Positions 1 to 9,356 of a stretch of 53,866 bases of DNA are shown piece by piece (within the stretch, counting starts at the first letter, position 1; each line of letters opens with the position of its first letter). The notes beneath the pieces are model-generated. The model made no database searches, had not been told where the DNA came from, and saw only the letters and a program-made list of their open reading frames with translations. The stretch lies in contig JACQUW010000178.1 of assembly GCA_016210115.1 (NCBI GenBank), positions 1 through 53,866 on the forward strand, written 5' to 3'. This DNA comes from Deltaproteobacteria bacterium (GTDB lineage: Bacteria > Desulfobacterota > Binatia > UBA9968). Made by a program: the position numbers and the translations under genes.

Positions 1-1636
1 CCTCGACTACAGCGGCATGACTCACCCCCGAGTCGAACCAGACATCCAGTATGTCCTCCTCTTTCGAGAATTCTTTCCCGCCACACCCAGGACATTGGAG
101 GCCCGGAGGTACCAACTCCGAGGCGGGGCGCGTGAACCAGGCGTCGGATCCCTCCTGCTCGAATATGGTGGCGACACGCTCGCAAATCTCCTGGCGCAGG
201 ACGGCCTGGTGGCATCCCTCGCAGTAGAAAACCGGGATCGGGACGCCCCATGAGCGTTGGCGCGATATGCACCAGTCGGGTCTGCTTTCGAGCATACCGC
301 GAATGCGATCACGGCCCCAGGGAGGGATCCAGGTCACCTGGTTGATCGCTTCCAGGGCGTGGCGGCGCAAGTCATTTTTTTCCATGGAAATAAACCATTG
401 CTCCGTCGCGCGAAAGATCACCGGTCGCTTGCATCGCCAGCAATGGGGATAGCTGTGGGCCAGTTTTTCCTCCTTGAGAAGCGCTCCCGAATCCCGGAGT
501 TTTTGCACGATCTTTCGATCCGCCTGAAAAACCGATTCTCCTGCGAGGTCACCAGCCTCAGCGGTAAACCTGCCTTCGCCATCTACCGGAGCGGAGACTT
601 CGAGCCCGTAGCGCTGCCCGACCTCGTAGTCCTCTTGTCCATGACCCGGAGCAATGTGAACACAACCGGTTCCCTGGTCCTGAGTGACAAACTCCCCCAA
701 AATGATCTTGACATCCCGGTCGAGCCACGGATGACGGCAAATCAAACCCTCCAGGTCAGCCCCCATCCAGATGCCGGGTGTTATTTCAAAGTCCTCGAGG
801 CCGATTGCTTTCATGACGCTGGGGATCAACTCGCGATTTAGAATGAGTCCGCCCAGCGCTGTTTTCACATGAGCGTAAGCAAAGGTTGGATGGAGGGCAA
901 CGGCCCGGTTGGCCGGCAGCGTCCAGGGAGTAGTCGTCCATATAACAAACGAGGACGACTCAGGCAGCCGCCTTGTGGGTTCATCTTTTACCGGAAATTT
1001 AACGTAGATCGATGATGAGGTGTGCTCTTCGTACTCGACCTCGGCTTCCGCCAGGGCCGTTACGCAAGAGGCACACCAGTAAACAGGTTTTTTCTGTCGG
1101 TAGAGGGAACCGGCAGCGACAAACTTACCCAGCTCTCTTATTTCCACCGCTTCATAGCGATAATCGATGGTCCGATAAGGGTTTTCCCAGTCCCCCAAGA
1201 CTCCCAACCGCTTGAATTCTTCCCTTTGGATCGAGATATACCTCTCCGCGTATTCTTTGCAGAGGCGGCGGATTTCCGGTTTGCTGAGCGAGCTTTTTTT
1301 AGCCCTGCCGATATTTTTTTCAACCTGAAGCTCAATGGGTAACCCATGACAGTCCCAGCCCGGGACGTAGGGCGAGAAAAATCCCGCCATCGTCTTATAC
1401 TTCACTATGAAATCTTTGAGAATTTTGTTTAACGCGTGGCCCAAATGGATGTTGCCATTGGCATAAGGAGGTCCGTCATGAAGAATGTATTTTCCATTTT
1501 CCTTGTTGGCTTCGAGCATCTTCAAGTAGGTCCCGGCGCGTTGCCATTTTTCGACCTGCAGAGGCTCGTTTTGAGGGAGATTAGCCCGCATGGGAAAGCG
1601 GGTCTTCGGAAGGTTCAGTGTGTCTTTGTAATCCAT
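1..1636 (-). CDS. ileS: Isoleucyl-tRNA synthetase, N-terminal part (runs off left edge)
   Basis: Charges tRNA-Ile with isoleucine in the cytoplasm. Reading leftwards from the ATG at 1636 the frame stays open to base 1, giving about 545 residues, so roughly the first 60% of a class I IleS. The N-terminus has the bacterial opening MDYKDTLNLPKT, then the class I signature region GPPYANGNIHLGH (HIGH motif) near residues 55-67, and the PGWDCHGLPIE block. Later come WTTTPWTLPANRA of the editing domain and WCISRQRSWGVPIPVFYC of the returning catalytic core, ending near DVWFDSGVSH. The KMSKS loop and C-terminal part lie outside the window. The downstream neighbour of ileS is commonly lspA, but that position is not visible. 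Start chosen because it matches the family N-terminus. Confidence 0.96.
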   Translation of the reverse strand, partial: MDYKDTLNLPKTRFPMRANLPQNEPLQVEKWQRAGTYLKMLEANKENGKYILHDGPPYANGNIHLGHALNKILKDFIVKYKTMAGFFSPYVPGWDCHGLPIELQVEKNIGRAKKSSLSKPEIRRLCKEYAERYISIQREEFKRLGVLGDWENPYRTIDYRYEAVEIRELGKFVAAGSLYRQKKPVYWCASCVTALAEAEVEYEEHTSSSIYVKFPVKDEPTRRLPESSSFVIWTTTPWTLPANRAVALHPTFAYAHVKTALGGLILNRELIPSVMKAIGLEDFEITPGIWMGADLEGLICRHPWLDRDVKIILGEFVTQDQGTGCVHIAPGHGQEDYEVGQRYGLEVSAPVDGEGRFTAEAGDLAGESVFQADRKIVQKLRDSGALLKEEKLAHSYPHCWRCKRPVIFRATEQWFISMEKNDLRRHALEAINQVTWIPPWGRDRIRGMLESRPDWCISRQRSWGVPIPVFYCEGCHQAVLRQEICERVATIFEQEGSDAWFTRPASELVPPGLQCPGCGGKEFSKEEDILDVWFDSGVSHAAVVE

Positions 1637-1689
1637 GTAAAGCCCAATGAGGTGGACGCAGAAACGAAGAGTTGTCTACCGGCTAGACG

Positions 1690-2067
1690 CTACCTGTGGT
1701 GGTTCACCCCCCTCACCATCCGCGCAGCAAACTTGTCCGCCTTGTTCTCGGCATCGGCCCAGAAAATGTAATGGGCCAGTTCGTGGTAAACGGTATTGAT
1801 CCACTTCCTTTCAGAGTTATACTTCCGCCCCTTCTTCCAATTCTCAGGGTGGATCAAATAGATGTGCCCATTTTCATAGGTTTTCCCGGCGGTCTTACCC
1901 CAGTCGATGTACTCAAACCATTCTACGTGCGGCATTTTCAAGTGATAAAAACGGCAGAGCGAGGATACGGCCCGTTTGAAGTTCAGCGGTTTGTATTCGT
2001 GAAAAAAGGAGCTGAGACAGCGGTCCACCGCCCGGCGCTCCTTTAACGAAGGCAAAATCATCCTCAT
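1690..2067 (-). CDS. Small HExxH zinc metallopeptidase-like protein
   Basis: A protein of about 125 residues whose C-terminal half contains HELAH followed about ten residues later by AENKADKFAARM. This is the HExxH...E arrangement of zincins such as the ImmA/IrrE (M78) and SprT-like groups, with two histidines and a downstream Glu as likely zinc ligands. The N-terminal part is basic and has no recognised domain or signal peptide, so a cytoplasmic location is likely. The start at 2067 is preferred over upstream ATGs (2139, 2097) because GAGG sits ten bases before it. The gene lies 53 bp upstream of ileS on the same strand. Substrate unknown; the motif makes a peptidase likely but does not prove it. 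Confidence 0.6.
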   Translation of the reverse strand: MRMILPSLKERRAVDRCLSSFFHEYKPLNFKRAVSSLCRFYHLKMPHVEWFEYIDWGKTAGKTYENGHIYLIHPENWKKGRKYNSERKWINTVYHELAHYIFWADAENKADKFAARMVRGVNHHR

Positions 2068-2270
2068 CTTCTTTTTTCCTCGCTCGCAAGGCAACATTTT
2101 TTTTAACACAAAAAAGCCAAAAGCAAAATAGCCGGGCACAAGGGATAAGTGCCGGTTAAAGCCGCTAAGTAATGAATTTTCCTACTTTTTGAGATTGCTG
2201 GGGCTGGCAGCCAAGGCAAAAGTTCTACAGGGCACCCTCTTTGTTGATGCTTTCAAGGGCGCATTAAGAT

Positions 2271-2288
2271 CGGCTTGACCCCAAGCCG
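2271..2288. other. Short perfect inverted repeat upstream of the acyltransferase gene
   Basis: CGGCTTG and CAAGCCG form a 7-bp stem around the loop ACCC, about 60 bp before the ATG at 2348. There is no T-run, so it is not an obvious terminator. It may be part of a leader. The rest of 2068-2347 holds nothing else recognised. Confidence 0.3.
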
Positions 2289-2347
2289 GTCGCTACCGAC
2301 TCTCGATTCAAGGGAACGAAAAGTATTATAAGACACAAGAGCAACTT

Positions 2348-3304
2348 ATGAGGCGGCGGTTTCTTGAAAAGCTTTCCTTTAGGGGAGCCTGGCTTGGCTT
2401 CAAATTGGGGACCCTCGCGATCAGGATTTTGCCGCGGAGCTTACTGATCGTGGGGGCTAAAGCCCTGGGCAGACTCGGTTTTTGCCTTTTCCGAAGCTAT
2501 CGTAAGCGATCGATGCGGAATCTCTCTGTGGCGCTTGGTGAGCCGCCGCAATCCCTGAAGGTCGCCCGGATTGTGCAAAGATCACTGATCAACTTTTTTA
2601 TCGACTTCGTGGAGATGGCCCTTGCCTTAGAGTCGTCGCCGGAAGAGATCCGAACGGACATCGCCCTTCAGGGCCGTGAAAACCTGGATGCAGCACTTGC
2701 CAAAGGAAAGGGAGCCATTCTTATCAGCGCTCATTTGGGGAACTTTTTCCTGCTTGGAACACGGCTTGCACTCGAGGGTTATCCCGCGTATGTATTGTTG
2801 AACCCGCCGCACGATCAGAACTTTAAAGAGCTTTTGGATCAGTACCGTCTCAAGATCGGCCAGAGGGCGATTTATGCCAGGCCCCGCCGTCAGGCTTCCC
2901 GCGAAATGACGCGGATACTAAGGCGCAACGAAGCCGCAATAATCATTGCCGATGAATACCGGTCTGGAAGCGGAGTTCACGTGCCGTTTTTGGGCCAGAC
3001 TGTGATCGCGCGCCGGGGTCCTGCGACTCTGGCTCTAAGAACGGGCGCCGCCGTTGTTCCGGTCTATCTCATACGAGACGGAGGCGGGAGGCTCATACTG
3101 ATGGTGGAGCCTGAGCTGGATCTCCTGAGGTCGGGCGAGATCAAGGCAGCCGTCAGAGAAAACACCCGGCGAATTACTCATTGGCTGGAAAGGACGGTGC
3201 GTTCCTATCCCGATCAGTGGAACTGGATGAACATCCGCTGGTCTGCTGAATTAAATAGCATCTTGGAAAGGAGAGGCAGTGAAGATCGACCAAAGAGAAC
3301 TTGA
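2348..3304 (+). CDS. LpxL/HtrB-family lysophospholipid or lipid A acyltransferase-like protein
   Basis: A 318-residue member of the LpxL/LpxM/HtrB family, which transfers acyl chains onto lipid A precursors or related lipids at the inner membrane. An N-terminal hydrophobic segment (about residues 15-45) would anchor it. The family blocks are visible: RNLSVAL near 57-63, the catalytic block SAHLGNFF at 127-134, RRGPATLALRTGAAVVPVYLIR, and the C-terminal PDQWNWMNIRW. The usual HX4(D/E) catalytic pair is broken: His129 is present but the acidic position is Phe134. The enzyme may therefore be inactive or use another acid. The stop overlaps the next gene by 26 bp, so the two are probably co-transcribed. 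Family assignment is firm, activity is not. Confidence 0.85.
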   Translation: MRRRFLEKLSFRGAWLGFKLGTLAIRILPRSLLIVGAKALGRLGFCLFRSYRKRSMRNLSVALGEPPQSLKVARIVQRSLINFFIDFVEMALALESSPEEIRTDIALQGRENLDAALAKGKGAILISAHLGNFFLLGTRLALEGYPAYVLLNPPHDQNFKELLDQYRLKIGQRAIYARPRRQASREMTRILRRNEAAIIIADEYRSGSGVHVPFLGQTVIARRGPATLALRTGAAVVPVYLIRDGGGRLILMVEPELDLLRSGEIKAAVRENTRRITHWLERTVRSYPDQWNWMNIRWSAELNSILERRGSEDRPKRT

Positions 3305-4025
3305 CGAATTGAAGAAAAAAGTCGCATTGGGAAATCGAATTTTATTTAATCAGGGTTTAGCGGATTATCATGGGCACCTCAGCGCGCGAATCCCCGGCAG
3401 TCCTAAATTTCTCATTAAACCAGTCCTGGCGCCGTTAGGGTATATTACTTACAAAGATCTTATCATCGTCGATATCGATGAGTACAAGAAAGTCTGTGAA
3501 GAGAATTGGGCCAAAGTTGCAGGGAAACGCGAAGTGACAAAATTAAAGAGTCCGCCGAGAGAGACGATGATACACGCCGCGATTTACGAGGCTCGACCCG
3601 ACGTCAACTCCGTCGTCCACACGCACCAACCCCTTGCCACCGCCTTTTCGGTTGCCGGTGTCCCCCTATTGCCCATTTACAATCAGGCCGCGCCGTTCGC
3701 TCCGGAGACGCCAATTTTTCCGAGCCCCCGGTTGATTTACACGCTCCAGGATGGCGTCGAGCTCTCCCGGGCTTTGGGAGATCGGATGGCCGTCTTGATG
3801 CAGGGCCATGGGATTACCACAGTCGGCGAGGGAGTGGAACAGGCAACCGCGCATGCCGTTTATCTGGAAAGAACGGCCTACATGCAGTGGGTCGCAAGTT
3901 CGATTGGAAAGCCGAGATTGATGCCCCAGAAGGATATTGACGTCATGAAAGAAAATATGACCTACCGTTCCTATGACGCCTTCGCCTATCTGGCATCATT
4001 GCTGAAGCAGGGGAAGAGAGTATAA
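3279..4025 (+). CDS. Class II aldolase/adducin family protein
   Basis: A 248-residue class II aldolase-fold protein, a family that includes FucA, AraD and several decarboxylases with a divalent metal in the active site. HGHLSAR near residue 30 corresponds to the substrate-binding GN(I/L)S block. HTHQPLATAFS supplies the first two metal histidines, and GHGITTVGEGVEQATAHAVYLE supplies the third together with the conserved helix. The start is a GTG preceded by AGGAGAGG. It lies inside the end of the acyltransferase gene, suggesting translational coupling. The next gene is a UbiD decarboxylase, so a role in aldol cleavage or decarboxylation of a hydroxy or aromatic acid is plausible. The exact substrate cannot be read from the sequence. 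Confidence 0.88.
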   Translation: MKIDQRELDELKKKVALGNRILFNQGLADYHGHLSARIPGSPKFLIKPVLAPLGYITYKDLIIVDIDEYKKVCEENWAKVAGKREVTKLKSPPRETMIHAAIYEARPDVNSVVHTHQPLATAFSVAGVPLLPIYNQAAPFAPETPIFPSPRLIYTLQDGVELSRALGDRMAVLMQGHGITTVGEGVEQATAHAVYLERTAYMQWVASSIGKPRLMPQKDIDVMKENMTYRSYDAFAYLASLLKQGKRV

Positions 4026-4099
4026 GAATAGAAACGAGAGATTAGGTGTGCCCCGGTCTGCCGGGGACCCGATTCACCTTTAGTATAGAGGTCCGGCAA

Positions 4100-5737
4100 A
4101 TGGCAAAACTAGAAAAGATCGCAAAGTCCGAGCAAGTGCGGGAATCATCAGGCAAACGGCCGATCGAAGATCTCAGGGATTGGATTCAGCGCGTCGGCGA
4201 GCTGGGAGAGCTGATCCGCATCGAGCAACCGGTGGACTGCGTCGAAGAGATGAGCGCCATCACCTATTTGTTAGCAAAACAGTCTCCTTCTCCAGCGGTC
4301 CTCTTCGAAAAGGCGAAGGGCTACGAGAACAGTCCTATCGCCGCCAGGCTCCTGTGGAACATCTTAGGTCCGAGCCTGAGGCGTATTGCTCTTACACTCG
4401 AAGAGCCGCCGGATACTCCCACGGTCGAGCTGATCCGGCGCGTCAAGGACAAGCTCAAGGAGCGAGTCCCGCCACGCGAGGTCGCCCGAAATCAGGCCCC
4501 CTGTTTCGAGCATACCCTCACCGGTGAGGAGATCGATTTGAATCAGTTGCCGATCCCGAAACATTGGCCCCTGGACGGGGGCCGTTATGCTGGAACAGCG
4601 GATGCCGTAATAACCCGGGATCCGGACACCGGATATCTGAACGTCGGCACTTATCGGATGATGCTCCAAGGAAAGAACCAGGTTGGTCTCTACCTCTCTC
4701 CGGGAAAAGATGCCCGCCTTCATATCACGCGCGCATGGCAAAGGGGCGAACCTATTGATGTCGCGGCGGCCTGGGGTATCGATCCTCTGTTTATGGTGAT
4801 CGGCTCCCAGACCTTTGCCAAAAACGTATCCGAATACGAATATGCGGGCGGGGTTAAGGGCGAGCCGGTTTCGGTGGTGCGCGGCGTTACGACCGATCTG
4901 CTAATTCCCGCGAATGCGGAGCTGGTCATTGAGGGAACTATCCGCCCCAATTCGGTGAAATCAGAAGGTCCTTTCGGGGAGTTCCCCGGCTATTACGGCA
5001 GGCCCGAGGCGGGTTGCCCCCTGGTCGATGTGACAGCAGTCCATTACCGGTCCAAACCAATTCTCACGAACGCGCTGATGGCGGACTACCCGTCATAAGA
5101 GCAGAGCGTCTTCTTCTCAATCATCCGTTCGGCCCGAATTTGGGACGACTTGGACAAGCTCGGCATCCCTGGAATCCAGGGAGTCTATTGCCACCCGGCG
5201 GCTGCCGGCGGCTTCGGCATGACCGCGATCAGCCTCGAACAGCGGCATGCGGGACATGCGGCTCAGGCTTTGGCCCTGGCGGCTCAGGTTCCAGGAGGAG
5301 CCTATTACACCAAATGGATCATCGCCGTCGATGAAGACATCGATCCGACGGATGTGAATCAGATCGTCTGGGCGATGTGCAGCCGGTGCAATCCAGTTGA
5401 GGACATTGACATCCTGCGCAACACCTGGAGCACGTGGCTTGATCCGACGCAAAACCCCCCGGAAGAGCGGCCCTACGGATCCAAGGCGCTTATCAATGCC
5501 TGCAAAGAGCATCGTTACCTCCCCGTCTTCTCAAAGCGTACCGCCCTCCGTAAAGAAATCTATGACGAGGTTGCGTCTCGCTGGCGGGAAATCGGTCTTC
5601 CCGGCGAGGTCCCCACGGTGCGCGCCTTCGAACACGAGCAGAAGGTGGTATATCATGAAGTGGGGGGATTCGAGCCCGGCCGCCAGCCCGGAGAAGAAGC
5701 CGCGTCGGGCCCGGAAAAAGAGCCAGACAAAGATTGA
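4100..5737 (+). pseudogene. UbiD-family (de)carboxylase interrupted by an in-frame TAA
   Basis: UbiD-family enzymes use prenylated FMN for reversible decarboxylation of aromatic or unsaturated acids. Translation from the ATG at 4100 (GAGG eight bases upstream) gives 332 residues and stops at TAA 5096-5098. The same frame then continues without another stop to 5737 with unmistakable UbiD sequence (EQSVFFSIIRSARIWDDL onward). The catalytic Arg186 (GTYRMML) and the Glu289/Glu294 pair in EGPFGE lie before the stop. The C-terminal half, including GVYCHPAAAGGFG and NPVEDIDILRNTWST, lies after it. With the TAA read as one amino acid the protein is 545 residues, a normal UbiD length. No good start exists just after the stop. 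The cause is a nonsense mutation or a base-calling error; TAA is not a known selenocysteine or pyrrolysine codon. Confidence 0.85.
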
Positions 5738-5744
5738 TCCGGGT

Positions 5745-6123
<379 letters not shown>

Positions 6124-6135
6124 TCAGGACCCGGC

Positions 6136-6151
6136 TGCAAGCGACTATCCG
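6136..6151 (-). promoter_or_regulatory. Weak sigma-54-like site upstream of glnB
   Basis: The minus strand reads CGGATAGTCGCTTGCA, which keeps GG-N10-GC spacing and the TTGCA of the -12 element but lacks the TGGC of the -24 element. It lies about 37 bp before the glnB start. It is a possible internal promoter and much weaker than the site upstream of amtB. Confidence 0.3.
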
Positions 6152-6218
6152 TACTGTTCTTGCGAGAATCCCTGTCGCTTTTAGTCGCCTATTTCAAATC
6201 TTCAGTTCTGTCTCCTGG

Positions 6219-7634
6219 TTAAATATCGTAGTACAGGGCAAATTCATAGGGATGCGGCCTGAGCCTGATTGGATCCACTTCTTTCTTGCGCTTGTAATCG
6301 AGCCACGTCTCAATCACGTCCTTGGTAAAGACATCTCCCCTCAATAGAAAATCTTGATCTTTCTCCAGCGCATCGAGCGCCTGATCCAAAGTGCCAGGCA
6401 TCGACTTTACCTTGGCGGCCTCCTCAGGCTCCAGCTCATACAGATCCTTATCAATCGGTTTGGGGGGCTCTATCTTGTTTCTTACCCCGTCCAGGCCCGC
6501 CATCAGCATTGCCGGGAAAGCAAAATACGGGTTACAGCTTGGATCCGGCGTGCGGAATTCCAAACGCTTGGCTTTTTCGCTTGCCGAATACATCGGTATG
6601 CGAACGCACGCGCTTCGATTTCTTGCTGAATAAACGAGATTGATCGGCGCCTCATAACCCGGAACAAGCCGGCGATACGAGTTCGTCGTGGGCGCTATGA
6701 AAGCGCAAAGGGCATGAGCATGCTTGATGAGGCCGCCGATGTAGTACCGGGCGGTGTCGCTGATCAGCCCATATCCCTTCTTATCATAAAAAATGTTCTT
6801 ACCTCCCTTCCAGAGACTCTGGTGCGTATGCATCCCTGAGCCATTGTCCTGAAAGAGAGGCTTGGGCATCATGGTCACGGTTTTACCCCGCTGTTTGGCG
6901 GTATTCTTAACGATGTACTTGTAGAGCAGCACCTGATCCGCCATCTTGGTAAGCGTCTGATAACGCATGTCAATCTCGGTTTGACCTGCCGTGCCCACCT
7001 CGTGATGGTGCACCTCGACCTTAATTCCGCACTTCTCCAGGTTGCGCACCATCTCGGAACGCAAATCCTGGTATTGGTCCATGGGCGAGACCGGGAAATA
7101 GCCCTCCTTATACCGGATCTTGTAGCCCAGGTTAGGCTTGCTCCCGTTGCCTGCGTTCCAAAAACCCTCCTCAGAATCAATGTAGTAAAAGCCGTGGTTG
7201 TAACTCTGATCGAACCGAACACTATCAAAAATAAAGAACTCCAGCTCCGGCCCCCAGTAGCTTATTTCCGCAATGCCGGTTGTCTTCAGATGTTTCTCGG
7301 CCTTTTGGGCCACATAGCGCGGGTCCCGACTGTACGCCTCGCGAGTCACGGGATCGATAACGTTGCAGACCAGGCTAAGGGTGGGGTGCTCAGTGAAAGG
7401 ATCCATCAGGGCTGTTTCAGGATCAGGGATCAAAAGCATATCCGATTCATTGATGGTTTGGAATCCTCTGATGCTCGACCCGTCAAACCCGATTCCTTCT
7501 TCAAAAAGATCCACTGTAAGCTCGGACGCGGGAATGGAAAAGTGCTGCCACAAACCCGGCATGTCCACAAACTTAAGATCGACGATCTCTGCCTTATTCT
7601 TTTTGGCTAAATCCAAAACTTCTTTGGATGTCAT
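6219..7634 (-). CDS. glnA: Glutamine synthetase, type I
   Basis: Makes glutamine from glutamate, ammonia and ATP in the cytoplasm, as a dodecamer. It is full length for GSI (471 residues). Visible landmarks are [11 protein letters not shown] near residue 50, the metal and glutamate site block around [36 protein letters not shown], and [13 protein letters not shown]. The segment [10 protein letters not shown] near residue 400 matches the adenylylation-site region (Tyr397 in Escherichia coli), so the enzyme is probably of the adenylylation-controlled GSI-beta type. GAGGAGG lies just before the ATG. It sits between amtB and glnB on the same strand, consistent with joint nitrogen control. Confidence 0.97.
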   Translation of the reverse strand: MTSKEVLDLAKKNKAEIVDLKFVDMPGLWQHFSIPASELTVDLFEEGIGFDGSSIRGFQTINESDMLLIPDPETALMDPFTEHPTLSLVCNVIDPVTREAYSRDPRYVAQKAEKHLKTTGIAEISYWGPELEFFIFDSVRFDQSYNHGFYYIDSEEGFWNAGNGSKPNLGYKIRYKEGYFPVSPMDQYQDLRSEMVRNLEKCGIKVEVHHHEVGTAGQTEIDMRYQTLTKMADQVLLYKYIVKNTAKQRGKTVTMMPKPLFQDNGSGMHTHQSLWKGGKNIFYDKKGYGLISDTARYYIGGLIKHAHALCAFIAPTTNSYRRLVPGYEAPINLVYSARNRSACVRIPMYSASEKAKRLEFRTPDPSCNPYFAFPAMLMAGLDGVRNKIEPPKPIDKDLYELEPEEAAKVKSMPGTLDQALDALEKDQDFLLRGDVFTKDVIETWLDYKRKKEVDPIRLRPHPYEFALYYDI

Positions 7635-7729
7635 TGTTCCTCCTCTTTTTCTTCACACCAAAGTTAATTCTAGCGATAGATTTTTGTTACCACATTGCCG
7701 GGTCTTGGGCCAGCACGGCACCGACGAGA

Positions 7730-9091
7730 TTATAAAGCATACCCGCTTTCGTTGTGCTGGCTCAAGTCAAGCCCCATGCGCTCCTCTTCTTCCGAAATTC
7801 TCAACCCCATTAGGGCCTTGAGAATAGAGAGAATGATGAGAGTCCCGATGGCGGCGAAAGTCCAGGTCGCCAAGACCGCCACGAGCTGGATCCAGAGCTG
7901 CCGCGGATTGCCGAGAAACAGACCGTCGGCTCCGGCTGCGTTAATCGCCTTTGAGGCGAAAAGGCCTGTGGCCAAGGCTCCCCAGGTCCCGCCGACGCCA
8001 TGGACTCCAACGACATCGAGGGAGTCGTCGTAACCGAGCCTGGTTTTCAGATTGCAGGCGGCGGAGCACAATATGCCACCGCCGATCCCGACCCAAATGG
8101 CGGACATAGGGTCGACAAAGCCAGAGGCGGGTGTGATCGCGACGAGCCCGGCCACCGCGCCGCTGGCGGCTCCGAGAACTGTAGGCTTGCCACGAAAAAT
8201 CCAATCCATAGCCATCCACGCCAGGGCCGCTGCCGCCGTTGCCACGTGCGTGACTACAAAAGCGCTGGTTGCCAGGCCATCGGCCTTCAGGGCACTTCCC
8301 GCATTAAAGCCGAACCACCCCACCCAAAGCAATGACGCGCCGATAATGCTGAAGGGAAGATTGTGGGGAGGCATCGGTTCATGTCCATAACCCAGTCTCT
8401 TGCCAAACATAAGCGCAGCCACCAGGGCCGACACGCCAGAGCTTATATGCACTACCGTGCCCCCGGCAAAGTCAAGCGCGCCCATCCCTGCGGTTCCCAT
8501 CCATCCGCCTTTCCCCCACACCCAATGAGCCAGGGGATCGTAAATGAAGGTCGCCCAGAGTAAGATGAATACGATGAAAGTGCCAAACTTCGCTCGTTCC
8601 GCAAAGGCGCCCGTAATGAGAGCGGGGGTGATGATTGCGAACATCATCTGGTAAATCATAAATACCTGGTGCGGAATGCTGTCGGCATAATCCGGATTAG
8701 GATCCAGTCCAACACCGTTTAGCCCCAACCATTCAAGACCGCCGATGAGTCCTCCTTTATCCGGACCGAACGCCAAGCTATAACCCCAGAGCACCCACTG
8801 AACGCTAATCAAGGCCACTATGACGAAGCTGTGCATAATGGTACCGAGGGCATTCTTTCCCCTGACCAAGCCGCCATAAAACAGAAAAAGGCCCGGAACC
8901 GTCATCATCAACACGAGCGCGGCGCAGGTGAGCATCCATGCCGTGTCCCCTTTATCTGCTTTGGGCGCGGGGGCTGGAGCCGCTGTGATTGTTGGAGCTC
9001 CCGGCGTCGCGGGCGGCTGCGCCGGCTCCTGGGCCAGACAAGGAACAGCTAGAAGAGAAACCAAAATCCACAAAGAGAGTAGCAACCGCAC
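7730..9091 (-). CDS. amtB: Ammonium transporter
   Basis: An ammonium channel of the Amt/Rh family in the inner membrane. After an N-terminal signal-like segment ending near CLAQ and a proline/alanine-rich stretch, eleven membrane helices can be followed. Conserved Amt blocks include GDTAWMLTCAALVLMM, MMFAIITPALITGAFAERAKF with the first pore histidine region further on, and GVHGVGGTWGALATGLFA with the second. The C-terminal tail LGLRISEEEERMGLDLSQHNESGYAL is the GlnK-contact region. The GTG at 9091 is preferred over the GTG at 9115 because AGGGAGG lies seven bases upstream of it. The gene leads the amtB-glnA-glnB cluster and has a sigma-54 promoter upstream. Confidence 0.95.
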   Translation of the reverse strand: MRLLLSLWILVSLLAVPCLAQEPAQPPATPGAPTITAAPAPAPKADKGDTAWMLTCAALVLMMTVPGLFLFYGGLVRGKNALGTIMHSFVIVALISVQWVLWGYSLAFGPDKGGLIGGLEWLGLNGVGLDPNPDYADSIPHQVFMIYQMMFAIITPALITGAFAERAKFGTFIVFILLWATFIYDPLAHWVWGKGGWMGTAGMGALDFAGGTVVHISSGVSALVAALMFGKRLGYGHEPMPPHNLPFSIIGASLLWVGWFGFNAGSALKADGLATSAFVVTHVATAAAALAWMAMDWIFRGKPTVLGAASGAVAGLVAITPASGFVDPMSAIWVGIGGGILCSAACNLKTRLGYDDSLDVVGVHGVGGTWGALATGLFASKAINAAGADGLFLGNPRQLWIQLVAVLATWTFAAIGTLIILSILKALMGLRISEEEERMGLDLSQHNESGYAL

Positions 9092-9156
9092 TGTCGATCC
9101 TCCCTTCCGATGCACAGTGACAGCGGTTTCAGATGAAATCGCTGTGCGAGGGTCAA

Positions 9157-9172
9157 AGCAACTCTTATACCA
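9157..9172 (-). promoter_or_regulatory. Sigma-54 (-24/-12) promoter of amtB
   Basis: The minus strand reads TGGTATAAGAGTTGCT, which matches the consensus TGGYRYRNNNNTTGCW at every defined position. It lies about 66 bp before the chosen amtB start. An RpoN promoter driving amtB fits nitrogen control. No NtrC box was identified with confidence. Confidence 0.75.
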
Positions 9173-9252
9173 CTCTTTAGAGGATCGTATTTGTGAAGGA
9201 ATACTGAGGTTTTTCCGGTGGGTTGACTAGAACCAAAGGTGACCGTGCCTAT

Positions 9253-9295
9253 AATCTAGGCTTGCTGCACGAATCTTGTGCAGCAAGCCTAGATT
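9253..9295. terminator. Perfect 18-bp inverted repeat between tctC and amtB
   Basis: AATCTAGGCTTGCTGCAC (9253-9270) and its exact complement (9278-9295) enclose the 7-base loop GAATCTT. It lies 61 bp after the tctC stop, on the side where a terminator for the tct operon would be expected, and about 80 bp upstream of the amtB promoter. Neither strand shows a T-run after the stem, so it is not a classical intrinsic terminator. It could be Rho-linked, a 3' stabilising hairpin or a protein-binding palindrome. Confidence 0.45.
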
Positions 9296-9356
9296 TGGAT
9301 TACACGCTAAGAAAAGCCGCTCATGGCTCCAATACGCACAGCCCTTTGCCACAGGC

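Noticed and set aside
5096..5098. TAA in the UbiD gene as a recoded codon
   Set aside because: Known bacterial recoding inserts selenocysteine at UGA or pyrrolysine at UAG, not at UAA.
6981..8390. Long open frames opposite glnA and amtB
   Set aside because: They are antisense to strongly conserved genes and their translations show no family features.
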